NCBI GenBank assembly: GCA_021029095.1
Contig: JAJOHG010000082.1
Span: 54,484-118,483 of the forward strand
DNA: 64,000 bases
Source: Phellopilus nigrolimitatus
Taxonomy: Eukaryota; Basidiomycota; Agaricomycetes; Hymenochaetales; Hymenochaetaceae
Direction: 5' to 3'
Positions 20,790 through 30,819 of this stretch are shown here, piece by piece. The first letter of the stretch is position 1. Every line of letters begins with the position of its first letter. The notes under the pieces were generated by a model. It was given only the letters and a program-made list of their open reading frames with translations. It was not told the origin of the DNA and did not search any database. The position numbers and the translations under genes are program-made.

Positions 20790-21795
20790 ACCGAGCACGT
20801 GATGGTGCTGCCGTCACGGGATGTATTTGCACTTCGCGTCCGTTACATAATACAGTGTAACTTCAAAAACACACTGATATGCTCCCAACCTGCGTCGTCA
20901 TATTTCCTGTGTGCGTGTGCATTACCGTCTTATTTAGCATCGAGCCTGCTGTTTTACTTCACTCCGTTCGCACTGGGCGGCGCAGAAACCGATACAGCAC
21001 CAAGAGCCTCGCGTTCGCAGAGGTAGATCGCCGAAACATACACCGGCAGCATGAACTCCTTTTCATGCTCGCCATTAACCAGCTCCTCCGGCTCCTGTAA
21101 CTGCGTTTCGCGGACACGACACTTTTGGTGAACATCGAGAGTCCCGCAGAGCACGGCGGCGGCGGGAATGTAAGCGTGTGGAAAACGCGCTTTGCTGAAG
21201 CCCTACTTGCCGTGTCCGTGCGCGTTTCCGGTATAGAGCCGAGTACGCCCGTGCGGCTTGCGAATTCGAGCGTAGCGCGAGGACGTGGGAGGGGAGGGGA
21301 GGGGGGGGGGGGCGGCGGCGTGGGCCGCGTACCTGGACCGGCAAGCATGCTAGTGCCAGAAAGTAATGCGCCGACGGCGTGTGGTAGAGGGAGCGCGAAT
21401 AGGCTGAGAGCATCTTCCTTTTGTTCGCATTAAACATGCGGGCTTTTGTGGTATGCCGCAGGCACTTGCGACGCCGTCGAGAGGGATACGCAAACGCGGT
21501 ACTTACGTGCGTCGACCAAGCAGAGGGAGTACGCGTGCTCGTACCGCTCGACCTCGGTGCACTGCGCGCAGAGGGGCTACGAGAACTGCACGAGAACTAT
21601 GTGGCATACGTTCAACACCCAAAGAAAATCAGAGACAATGTGCTACTTGACGCTCAACGTGTGCCTCGGCGTCGAGCACGGTCTCGGACTCTGCTTTTGC
21701 GTCTTTTCCCCTTCTCTCTATCCGTTGGGGTTCTCATTTGGGCCAATAGGCTACTCTGCAGAGGGTGCTCGACGCGAACCAGTTTTTACTAGATA
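20790..21795 (-). pseudogene. Unidentified relic family U, copy 2
   Basis: Homologous to 7200-8814. The minus strand shows REAQLQEP-type and YVSAIYLCEREA-type peptides near 21110-21010. Compared with copy 1, a different middle part is kept. It contains the empty insertion site corresponding to the transposon at 8815-9969, and a G-rich tract at 21287-21312. Confidence 0.4.
21287..21312 (+). other. G-run tract (G-quadruplex potential)
   Basis: Uninterrupted purine run GGGAGGGGAGGGGAGGG followed by a G homopolymer of about 11, within relic U copy 2. It meets the simple G3+ four-run pattern. The homologous copies lack the long run, so it is a local expansion. Confidence 0.6.
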
Positions 21796-21799
21796 TCCC

Positions 21800-22286
21800 T
21801 TTTATTTAGTAGGTTCTCCTCAAACGGTCGCGACCAGAACGAAGAGCGAGGTGAGTGTCCTAGTTGTTACATTCCTTCTGTATTTTTTACCTTACTATGG
21901 TTCATCTGCACTACTCTTTCATAATTGGAACTTCGTACTCGTATTTCGCTTCGGCACGTTTCAGTCGAGTCGCGCGAAGTCGACGAGATGTATTATTGCA
22001 CTCGAGCGACCGATCATTGCAAACGTCAACGGTGAAATTCAAAGCGCTAGACAGTGAATGATCTTCTAATTGTCAAGTACAAGAGCAATGAATAAAATAG
22101 TAACTGAACGGATCTCCATGTAGTCTGGACTACCAATATGCAGCATACATGTCGAAACCCACACAGAGAACGAGAGCGCTTGTGGAAACAGCGGGGAGAA
22201 AGAAAAAAGCTACATGTGGCTGCATGATAACTCGTCAGAACATCCGTATTCGAAAAACGTCGGAAACTCAACTGTTATCTTTCTCA
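21800..22286 (-). other. 3' flank of TPR-CHAT C
   Basis: No gene. Homologous to 9972-10373 and to the flank of D; marks the edge of the duplicated CHAT unit. Confidence 0.5.
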
Positions 22287-25181
22287 TCATGCTCCGATAT
22301 GGATAAAATTGATCCATCGAGCAACCGTCATGCCCCTCCTCATTTGCAAGCGCTTGATCGCTTCACGAAGAGCCCTCGCAGACCGCTTGAATCCCAACTC
22401 GGGTGAATCCTCCTCCGCAAACATACGTTCGTAAAACTCCTCGGCGACGAAAGGCCCATCGATATCAGTCACCGCCCACATCGTACCGATCACACTTCGG
22501 AAGCCGGAGAACTGCATGGCTGCAGCGAGATGAAATACTTCCTCGCGTGCCCCGCCAACAGTCTGCCCCGCACTGTGATCGGCGGATAAAAATGCGAATT
22601 CAGCATTCGGTAGTTTGAATTGAATGATGTCGAGCAAAGTGAGACGGTCTTCGCCGAAAAGCTGGAACGCATGGAGAAAGGGTTTTCGAGGATTTAGATA
22701 GCCCTGGCAAGCCAAATGTACCCAGTCATGGTCACGAAATTTGTCGATGACTGCTTCGCGCGTAACTTGCTCACGGACAAGACATTTGACAAAATCTCTG
22801 TTTTCCTGTATGGCACGATACTCTTCTTCGACTGAGGGGAGACTTTTATCAGGCAAAACAACAACGAGGAGCCGTGGTCGTCCAATGTCGTGTCTCCTAA
22901 TCCCAGGCTTGGACTCCCGAGCATTGATCAAGGCCGTGAGTGTCGGGGTGTACGACGAGATGTAATCATCTGAGAGATACTGTTTTCTGCCATTCACAAC
23001 GCGAATCGGGCCTGCCGCATGGAAAGGTAGAGTAGATAAGATAGATGTCGGGCACCACCAGATACGTGTCTGTTTCTCAATCCCGAGCTCGTCCAGCTTC
23101 TCGACCACCCGCGAAACCACCCGGTTCCACAGGAAGCTCAACACACCTTCAATGACCTCATCACGTGCTTTTGGCTCCGTCTGAGCCTTCTGAAGTGCAG
23201 TTTTGAGATCTTTCACAAGCGAGGGGCCGTCGTGGTCAAAGTTTGAATCCAGTTCGATGCTGACAGGCGGGCGATCATAAAGAACAATAAGAGCATCGGA
23301 ACGATATTTACAGTGGCTGATGATGATGACGGGTCCCTCAACAGCAGCCCCTTGAAGAACACTAAATTTTTGAAGTCGTAGGAAGTCTTCAAAACCTGAC
23401 AACGTGCGAATCTCTGCGACGATGGCCTTCAATTGGGATGCGAGACGCCGCTTTCGCGAATACATTTCGTCCACGAGTTTCTGCGATGCACCTGTAAGGC
23501 TATTCTCCGAGACCAGAGTAGTTGGCCTCGGCTCGGATGAAGTGGCGAGTGATTCCAGTTCGCGGCCGGTAGTTGAAAACCTGTCTGCCAAACCTTTGTT
23601 GACTTCCCTAAGCTGTTCAATTGGCATTCTGAGACCGCGCAACTGCGACCAGATAAGGGCCTTGCCTCGCTCGAGCATCTCGACAGCCTGGGCCACCTCA
23701 CCGATCTCTATGGCATACGAAGCCGCATCCGAAGCGATTGTTAGATAGCCGTTTCTGCCACCAAGAATCTTATGCTGCATCTGCACGGTGGGAGTTATGA
23801 CGAGCCAGCTCTCGAGGAGTGAGAGAGCGAGCCGGTAAGCTTTCAAGGTAGAAGTATGACTCTGTGATCGCGCTAAAGCTGCCCATCGCGCTGCTACTCT
23901 GAGCCGCGTTAGCGTATTGGAGAAGACATGACCAGCGCCTTCTTCATGATAACGGAGCGACTCCTCGAGATCGTTTACCCGATCGGTTTTCTCAAACCGA
24001 GTCCATATGGCTCCTCCAAGGTTGCTCAGAGATACTGAGCGGTCAGGGTGTCCAGGAGGGCACAGCGCAAGCGCGTTGCGATGGAGGATGATGGACTCCT
24101 CGAGATCCTCCATCCGACCGGTTTGCTCAAATCGAGTCTGCACGGCTACTGCAACGTTGCTCAATGATGCGAAGCGAAGTGGGTGCCCTGAAGGACGTAG
24201 TTCTAGCGCTTCGCGACTGAGGACGATGGACTCCTCGAGATCCTCCATCCGACCGGTTTGCGTGAACCGAGTCCATACGGTATTTGCGAGGTTGTTCAAA
24301 GGGACGGAGCGACCAGGGTGTCCAGGAGGACACAGCTCAAGCACCTCGTGTTGGAGGGAAATGGACTCCTCGAGGTCCAACATCCGACCGGTGTGCTCGA
24401 ACCGAGCGCTCACAGCTGCTGCAAGGTTGTTAAGAAGCCGAGAGCGACGAGCGTGCTCATGAGGACACAGATTTAGCGCGTTGTGGTAGAGGGCAATAGA
24501 CCCCTCGAGATCCTCCATCCGACCTGTGTGTTCGAACCGAGTGCTCATGGCTACCGCAAGGTTGCTAAGAAGTCCGGAGCGACGAGTGTGCTCAAGAGGA
24601 CACAGATTTATTGCGCCGCGGTAGAGGATAATGGACTCCTCGAGATCCCCCATCCGACCGGTGTACTCGAACCGAGTGCTCACGGCTGCTGCAAGGTTGT
24701 TAAGAAGTCCAAAGCGACGAACTTGCTCATGAGGACACAGATTTAGCGCGTCGCGTTGGAGGGAAATAGACTCCTCAAGATCTCCCAGCCTACCTGTCTG
24801 CTTAAAACGAGTGATCAAGGCATTTGCAAGGTTTTTTATTGATCTGGAGCGATCAGGAGGACGCAGATTTAGCGCGTCGCGTTGGAAGACAATTGGCTCC
24901 TCGAGATTCTCCGACCGACCTGTCTGCTTAAAACGAATGCCCACGACGTGCGCACGGTGGCCCAGTGACCAGGAGCGCTCAGGTTGTCCGGGTGAACACA
25001 GGTCCAGTGCGTCACGGAGTTTGGCAATCGACTCCTCGAGATGCTCCATCCGACCGGTCTCCACAAACCGAAAAAACAGAGCCTTTGCACGGAGTTCCAG
25101 AAACTGGTAACGAAGAGGGTCTCCAAGCGGAAGAACATGATCTAGTAGGGATCTGACAGTGAAGAGCGTATTGTCATCCAT
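22287..25181 (-). CDS. TPR-CHAT protein C, predicted catalytically dead (pseudoprotease)
   Basis: Open frame of 964 codons: 40-residue cap (LPLGDPLR), eight 45-residue TPR-like repeats plus a degenerate ninth, helical linker, CHAT domain. Repeat 2 lacks three residues (PPDRS for PPGHPDRS). Repeats 3-5 form a distinct sub-family with CPHE or CPLE in place of PPGH. The frame is intact throughout, but both catalytic residues are replaced: ACHG is ACQG (Q826, codon at 22704-22706) and LSAC is LSAD (D868, codon at 22578-22580). Everything around them is well kept, which suggests a retained non-enzymatic role such as decoy, scaffold or inhibitor rather than decay. Its 3' end faces gasdermin-like gene 1 in the same orientation, 2.2 kb away. 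Confidence 0.85.
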   Translation of the reverse strand: MDDNTLFTVRSLLDHVLPLGDPLRYQFLELRAKALFFRFVETGRMEHLEESIAKLRDALDLCSPGQPERSWSLGHRAHVVGIRFKQTGRSENLEEPIVFQRDALNLRPPDRSRSIKNLANALITRFKQTGRLGDLEESISLQRDALNLCPHEQVRRFGLLNNLAAAVSTRFEYTGRMGDLEESIILYRGAINLCPLEHTRRSGLLSNLAVAMSTRFEHTGRMEDLEGSIALYHNALNLCPHEHARRSRLLNNLAAAVSARFEHTGRMLDLEESISLQHEVLELCPPGHPGRSVPLNNLANTVWTRFTQTGRMEDLEESIVLSREALELRPSGHPLRFASLSNVAVAVQTRFEQTGRMEDLEESIILHRNALALCPPGHPDRSVSLSNLGGAIWTRFEKTDRVNDLEESLRYHEEGAGHVFSNTLTRLRVAARWAALARSQSHTSTLKAYRLALSLLESWLVITPTVQMQHKILGGRNGYLTIASDAASYAIEIGEVAQAVEMLERGKALIWSQLRGLRMPIEQLREVNKGLADRFSTTGRELESLATSSEPRPTTLVSENSLTGASQKLVDEMYSRKRRLASQLKAIVAEIRTLSGFEDFLRLQKFSVLQGAAVEGPVIIISHCKYRSDALIVLYDRPPVSIELDSNFDHDGPSLVKDLKTALQKAQTEPKARDEVIEGVLSFLWNRVVSRVVEKLDELGIEKQTRIWWCPTSILSTLPFHAAGPIRVVNGRKQYLSDDYISSYTPTLTALINARESKPGIRRHDIGRPRLLVVVLPDKSLPSVEEEYRAIQENRDFVKCLVREQVTREAVIDKFRDHDWVHLACQGYLNPRKPFLHAFQLFGEDRLTLLDIIQFKLPNAEFAFLSADHSAGQTVGGAREEVFHLAAAMQFSGFRSVIGTMWAVTDIDGPFVAEEFYERMFAEEDSPELGFKRSARALREAIKRLQMRRGMTVARWINFIHIGA

Positions 25182-25215
25182 CCGTACGAATTACTTGAAA
25201 ATCCTTTCACGGCAA

Positions 25216-25276
25216 CTGCGAGGATGAGCACGAACGTTGATCAATCATGGTACTCGGTTCCTAGAAATACACTCAC
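25216..25276 (-). promoter_or_regulatory. Predicted 5'-UTR intron of TPR-CHAT C
   Basis: GTGAGT donor, CTCGCAG-type acceptor (CTCGCAG then TTGCCGTG), 61 nt, same place as in the other paralogs. Confidence 0.5.
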
Positions 25277-26280
25277 GCCGGGTTTGAAGGATATAGTTGC
25301 CTATACTGAAAATTTGTGCGCTCTGTACAGCAAGACACAAAAAGGATTAGTGCAATCCATCGACGAGTAAGGTAGATCCTACCTCTGACTGTTTAGCTGC
25401 GATAATCTCAGCTTTAATGTTATGCGAGGCTGCAAGTGCGTCCGTAGGCTCTGAGCACCAGAGGAGGTATTTAGCGCAGTTCAATGGTGCTCTCGACGAT
25501 TTAAAATATCGCTCACCTTCTGGGATCTTGTACTTTCCTACGTTGTTTTTATGTCGAATTTTAGATAGTTCCCGAATGGCGCGGATAGATTGACATGAGA
25601 GGGGGGAGGAGTCGAAGGTGAACGCCCATGGCGTCCCCGGATTTATAGTGTGTTGACTTCAACTTCCGCAAACTTCGAACCATTCGAAAGGCGAGGGACC
25701 GAATGTTGCCGAAATCCAAAACCCAGATACATGTCCATATATTAAACAACGAAGCTTCATTGTCCTTACCCTTTTTGCGAAGGTGGACAGCATGGCGTGA
25801 ACAAGGATGTACCTCGCCTTACTTTTATCATCTGCCCATTCTTGTCGCGCATTTGTTGGTTCTTCCCCGATTGTCAATGTCTATCGCCTGGGTAAAAGAA
25901 AAAGTCAGTAGCATTCGGCGATGTTTACAAGTCAATTGCGTTGAGAATGGTGTAAAATGTTCTTGCACCGCCGATAGTCAACGTCCTTGGGACTTCGACC
26001 GGTGCCATCATGAGACCATCATGGAGAAAAAGAACAAGAACCCACCGCCTCATCAAGGACACATCCTCGTTGTGTTCGCCAGAGGCGCGGTGCGTTTGAT
26101 ACGGCAGTTCAAAACTCTCTGGAGTATCACATCTGTTAGACGCCATAGGCTTCTTCATGCACTGCAGTCCTGTACATTTTGACCTTTTACGGCTCGCCGG
26201 TACCTTCATTCCATTCCTATCGAAAGTAACTAGAATCATCGTACCAATCTTATAGAGCAAAATTAAATATGACTTGCTTT
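25277..26280 (-). other. Shared upstream block of the TPR-CHAT genes, copy C
   Basis: No intact gene; about 1 kb that follows 14289-15300 closely, including the promoter-like TATAGTTGCCTATACTG element. Confidence 0.5.
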
Positions 26281-26284
26281 CGAT

Positions 26285-26960
26285 GCTCTCTAATGAGCTT
26301 CACTCTCCTGATCATCGATAACGGCGACCTCGACATCCTGTGAGCTCGAATCTTTATGCGCGCCTAGGAAATCGACGTTCTCCGCGATAAGAATGCTGTG
26401 AGGAAGCGAGGGGATCCGGTTTGCAATGAGAAAGACCAGCGAGGAATATGGACTTGATGATGGTCAGATGGGTCCCGCGTCTAAGCGCTGTTTGACGAAC
26501 AACCCCCAAATGTTCGCGATACCTGGGACACGAGAAATTCCGCGTCTTGATGCATTCTTGAGCTTGAGCGTGCGGAAGAAATTTGCCGGGAGTTGGTACC
26601 GGCGCATATGGTGCAAAGGTTGAAAATGAGTTAGAAACATGGGATAGAGGTATCGTCTCGCCTGAATGGTGTATATGAGTATGAAAGGCTCGTCAACGCG
26701 CCCCGTCGTAAGAAAGGCACATAATGCTTACGATCGTGGAGTTCTGAGACACATTCGCCTTCAACATGCCCGTCTGTTCGAGTGTCGCCGTCTCGCCGTG
26801 CAGGATTGCTGAGTGCTTCTGGATGCGCTGATTGTGCGGGACACCTATTCAGGTCAGCTCGCCGCTGGTACTCTTTTTCGCCCGTTCGACAATTCCGATA
26901 CCGAGCACGTCGTCAAAATATTCCAATCACGATTTTAGGCGCAACGCGGTCGTGGTGGTC
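26285..26960 (-). pseudogene. FCY1: Cytosine deaminase relic (FCY1-like), copy C
   Basis: Minus strand near 26835-26780 reads GVPHNQRIQKHSAILHGETATLEQ in the FCY1 active-site region; here the HGE motif is retained. It is dead for other reasons. A stop codon directly precedes GVPHNQ (TSGELT then TGA). The zinc motif region (about 26620) reads LCTIC instead of PCDMC. The C-terminal ENVDFLG segment is in another frame. Confidence 0.68.
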
Positions 26961-27289
26961 GTGGTCTATGGTACAATCGACCGACGGCCGTTGGTGCTGG
27001 CCCTTATCGTAAAGATAGCCCCGCGTTTGGTATTGAAAAGAAAGTAGAATAGACTCGAGTACTGTAGACCGGAATTCCAAGTCCAACTAATATTGTCAAA
27101 TGTTCGATATAGCACATTCGCAAGAGAAAGCGCGAGTCCGTCCCGGCCTCCTCACTGCGACCATTCCTTCTGTTCTATGGTACGCGCAGTTGAGCATCAC
27201 CTGGCGCTTAGCGAGTTGCGTGCATGTCGGCGCCGCGAGCTTCACGGCCGACTTGAAGGGCATTCACACTACGACTCATAGAGAGAGCT

Positions 27290-27720
27290 GATAAACTCAC
27301 GAAGGCCTCATTGGACGCGCCCGAGCGGCCGAGGAAGAAGCGCAAGCTCGATAGCCCGCTTACGCCAAGGACCCGATGACTCCGCCGTGCATGAGCCCGA
27401 CGGTGCGCATACCTCTGTCCTGACACGTACAAGCGGCGCGCCGCTCATCACACTTGACGCGCGCCTCCCCGCGACGCTGCGCTGGCCCCATCCGTCGCCG
27501 GCGTGCCCGACGCAAGCGCAAACCTAACGCCGGCGTACCTCGTCCTCGAGCTCTTCTTCCCTGCCACGGACGCAGAGCAGAGGCCGGAGAGGATCGCTTT
27601 AGATGATTTATGGGCCGTAGTGTACGAACTCTGGATGACGATGCACGCGTAGGAAGTCATCCTTTGCCTAACGCGGCCGCTCTCGCGGTTACCTCCTTCG
27701 CTCGGGCTCGCACGTCTCGC
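27290..27720 (+). pseudogene. Siderophore N-acyltransferase relic, copy C (N-terminal part)
   Basis: Plus-strand pieces of the same N-acyltransferase. An N-terminal DAPERPRKKRKLDSPL piece (about 27325-27372) is followed by ASANLTPAYLVLELFFPATD (about 27509-27570) and RIALDDLWAVVYELWMTMHA (about 27593-27652), then a TAG where the 6-kb copy continues with QEVI-like sequence. It supplies the N-terminus missing from the other two copies. Confidence 0.65.
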
Positions 27721-27734
27721 GGCTACACATTTGA

Positions 27735-28069
27735 TTACATTAATTCAGCAGACAAATTTTTTTCTACCCTCAACCTGCGCCTGCACACATCGACCGGCGC
27801 CCGCGCTGCGCCAAACGTCGTGGCGCTCAACTCGTTGTCCGTGACCTCTACAAGTTCCACACTCCTGCCTTGTAGACGTAGGCGCTCATCTTTGCGGGCA
27901 GAACATTCAATACTATAGTGAACTTTGTAAATCACTGTCTCCCGCAGATCAATGAATTTGATAGAAACTATCTTGTACATGCGCACATATCGCTAAAATC
28001 ATTGACAAGCCGTACGCATCTAGCTTCAAATTTGGAAGAAAAACAATTGTCAAAAAAACTTTGTTCTCT
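27735..28069 (-). other. 3' flank of gasdermin-like gene 2
   Basis: Homologous to 18600-18957. Contains the same readable peptide core KDERLRLQGRSVELVEV on the minus strand; no gene model built. Confidence 0.4.
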
Positions 28070-29175
28070 TTAATCAGAATCCGAATCGTCCTAAGGTCAA
28101 GCGGCATCAATAAAGTATTATATACGATAGTGCTACGGGACTCACCATGTACTCGATGACCTCTTCCTCTCCATCGTCGTCCAGGAAGCCCCACGGAACT
28201 TCCACGTTTGCCCAGCTGATCGTCGCAGCGTTAACCAGATGTGTCCGCTCACCAAGAATTAAGTACTTACAAATCACCCCTGGGAGCCTTTTCGTCGAAG
28301 CTTTCGCGTCGTATTCCTCGCTTTCGAATTTTTCTGATGGAATACAGAGGGACGAAGACCGCCTCGTCGTTATATCCCTTCTGCAACAAGCCAGCAGTGC
28401 CGTCGTCCACCCATTTTGTACCGATTTCTGCCCCGGGTGAGACGCCCGGAGCAACAATACTGGGAATGTCCGCTCCTAAAGTGATCTTGACCGTCTCATT
28501 GGCTGTAATATCGTCAGTGTCAGATCGGGTGGCTCCAAACACATATATAGTGAAACACTTACTCTTGTTGGAAAGATACAGCGCATATGCGGGGCATGAA
28601 TACACATGTGTCACAAGTGTCTTGCCTTTTAACAGTCCACGAGCAAGGGATTCAGCGAGAAACTCGTCCGGGACTCTTGTAATGCGAGGCATGTGCATGA
28701 TGAGAAACGCTCCACGAGACTGATTAAACTGCCATTGGCCCTTGAGATACGCATTTGTAACACCAGCGACGTTGCTGCAAATCCAATAAATTTCAATAAA
28801 GGTCGAAACGACATTGGATACTCACACGCCGATGTCAGCTCCGAGTTCGCATTGTTTTGCACTCGATGAACTTATTATATATTTGTCGAGAACCGGTTCG
28901 GATACCAGCTGGAATTGTGCCGTGAGATCGACGATAGATTGGTCACTGCTAGTATAGATATTGCCCTCCTTGACAAACTGGCCAGACGTGGTTTCGATTT
29001 CTCCATAGTCCCCTGCCTGCAACCCATGTCCATGTGAGAGAATGCCATAAAACATAGGTCGGATTGAGCTGACCGTAATCTGAATCGACGGATTCCAATT
29101 TGCCCACCAGGACGAGGCCCGTCTAATTAAGTCTATAAACTTGCGAGAGGCCTCTTTTTTGAACCAAAAGTTCAT
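28070..29175 (-). CDS. Gasdermin-like pore-forming protein 2 (275 aa, 6 exons)
   Basis: Exons (high to low): 29175-29074, 29016-28826, 28774-28563, 28502-28271, 28215-28146, 28090-28070. All introns are 51-60 nt and GT-AG. Residues 36-39 GDYG, 50-53 region GNIY, about 118-127 RGAFLIMHMP, about 158-168 CPAYALYLSNK, 220-230 PLYSIRKIRKR, then a basic cluster (225-234) followed by FDEKAP, a tail with GFLDDDGEEE (255-264) and the terminal DDSDSD. It differs from genes 1 and 3 at many positions, yet exon lengths are identical (102, 191, 212, 232, 70, 21), which argues for selection. It is divergent from TPR-CHAT D, whose start is 2.2 kb away. Intron 1 is 57 nt with no stop in frame, so retention would give a 294-residue form. 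Predicted target of a neighbouring CHAT protease; inference. Confidence 0.72.
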
Positions 29176-29223
29176 ACTGCATGTGTTGAGGGGATACGGA
29201 GAGGAACCTGTCGACGCTCGGAT

Positions 29224-29235
29224 GAGTATATAAAT
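29224..29235 (-). promoter_or_regulatory. TATA-like element of gasdermin-like gene 2
   Basis: Minus strand ATTTATATACTC, about 52 nt upstream of the start, identical in sequence and spacing to gene 1. Confidence 0.5.
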
Positions 29236-29344
29236 GACTTGAAGTAGTGTTCATTTTGATCACCTCCTATTGCTATCCGTTCTTATCTGACGCCGAATCG
29301 ACAAATATCCCTCTACATAGCTAAGCGATGATGAGAAGAGGCGC

Positions 29345-30090
29345 TCATATACTGAAGTTTGCTTCCTTAGAAGCTCGGGTAGGACACCGCACCGTATCGC
29401 TTACGAATACGGCCGTATAAATCGAACCCGAGTACGAGCACGAACCATATACAACGTGCTGTACAGGTGTTTGGAAGCCACATACGGTACAGCGCGAATG
29501 TCTTTCGTTCGTAGACGCCGTTACAGTACATACGCACATCACATTGACACACCATGGCAATGCACATGCGGAAAGTCCCAAGAGCAGTGTGCTGAAAAGC
29601 TCCGTATCGCATCGTTTACTGTCTCCTGTGCTCTCATCAAGCGTAAATAAAGGATGAAAACCTCTTCTATCGATACGAATGCCATTGCCTCCAGGAGCCT
29701 CCATCGGGGGAGAGCAGCAGCGCGCGGACGTAGCGTGAGGACGAGGACACCGTCGAGAAGAGACGTGCAAATGCGGTACACGCGTCGGCGGAGGGAGCAT
29801 GCATGCTCGTACCGCTGAACCTCGGTGCACTGCGCGCAGACGGACTGCAGTGAGGCGGCGAGGTCTACGTAAGAACTGCTCGGTATGCATTCAGCGGGTG
29901 AAAAAAATAGGAGAAGATATGCTTTTACCGCGCAGGGCGTGCCTCGCGTCGAGTACGGCTTTTAAAGCATCGTGAGTATCGGAAATAGAAAAACTGTGTT
30001 GCTTAGCCGATCGTCTACGTACGTCCTTGGGACTACGTCTGGCGCAGCACGAAATCACCATGGAGAAAGAAATAATTAATGCGAAAGATA
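29345..30090. other. Shared upstream block of the gasdermin-like genes, copy 2
   Basis: No intact gene. Follows 37340-38210 over most of its length, including a run of relic U sequence (about 29700-29900) and the CCTTGGGACTACG segment that also flanks the FCY1 relics. Confidence 0.5.
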
Positions 30091-30099
30091 AGAAACAAA

Positions 30100-30330
30100 T
30101 ATAACTAAGAGCTCACCTCCGGATGCCCTTTTGAATCAAGTCCTCGTACACCTGATTATCGACAACTATGCTCGACACCCCACGAACGTAGATATTCGTT
30201 CCCAGCCAAGAGATTAACGTTCTTGCCTATGACGACCCGATAATAGCATTAGTGCACATATCGCATGGCCTGAGAGTGGACAGGCTGTCGCATCTTACCT
30301 GATAGTAGTGTACTCGCGTATTAAATTTTG
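30100..30330 (-). pseudogene. FCY1: Cytosine deaminase relic (FCY1-like), copy D, C-terminal piece
   Basis: Identified through its close match to 38465-38700, where the ENVNFLGG and GVE segments of cytosine deaminase can be read. Only the last part of the gene is kept; frames are broken. Confidence 0.5.
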
Positions 30331-30741
30331 TTAGCGCGGCAACCAGTGCACAAGAATCTCATGGTCAAACGGTCGGAAAGGAAGACAGTCTTCCAGTGCG
30401 ACGATTTGGACGGGATGGTCAGCGTCGAGCAGTACTTTCAACGAAGTAAGCACAACGGGCTGTGTGAATACATTACATAAATACGCGTGGCAGTGTTCTG
30501 TATAGAATTCAATATTCGCCTCCAACATGCGGATGACTTGTCTTTCATCAATATGGGAAACAAAGCCAACGATACCTTGGTTCCTGCCGAACTCTGCGAG
30601 ATCGAGCCAGGCTATGCTCTCCGAGTGCGAAACTCTGGAAATGGCAAAGTACACGACAATTCCACCTTTCGTCAGCGCTAAGACGATCGCCGAACAAGGA
30701 ATCGAAGTACTGGGTCTGTGCCAGGGCGGCGCACCGCTCAT
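30331..30741 (-). other. Open frame of 136 codons, unrecognised
   Basis: ATG-started minus-strand frame with no clear family similarity; it contains FVSHIDERQVIRMLEANIEF and ends LVHWLPR. It has no counterpart at the matching place in the other modules. Between relics, with no supporting introns or promoter, it may be a fragment of a larger dead gene. Confidence 0.25.
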
Positions 30742-30819
30742 ACAGTAACAACCAGGATGCTACAAGGAAAGCCAGGTGCGTGGTTGTTTGCACTGTGCTA
30801 TCCGCCTCCGTTTTCGCTT

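Noticed and set aside
22578..22706. Catalytic losses in TPR-CHAT C treated as assembly error
   Set aside because: Two separate codons are changed, one by at least two bases, while flanking bases agree with paralogs; an error is possible but less likely.
30331..30741. 136-codon frame as a real gene
   Set aside because: No family, no introns, no paralog at equivalent positions, flanked by relics; listed only as an unrecognised frame.
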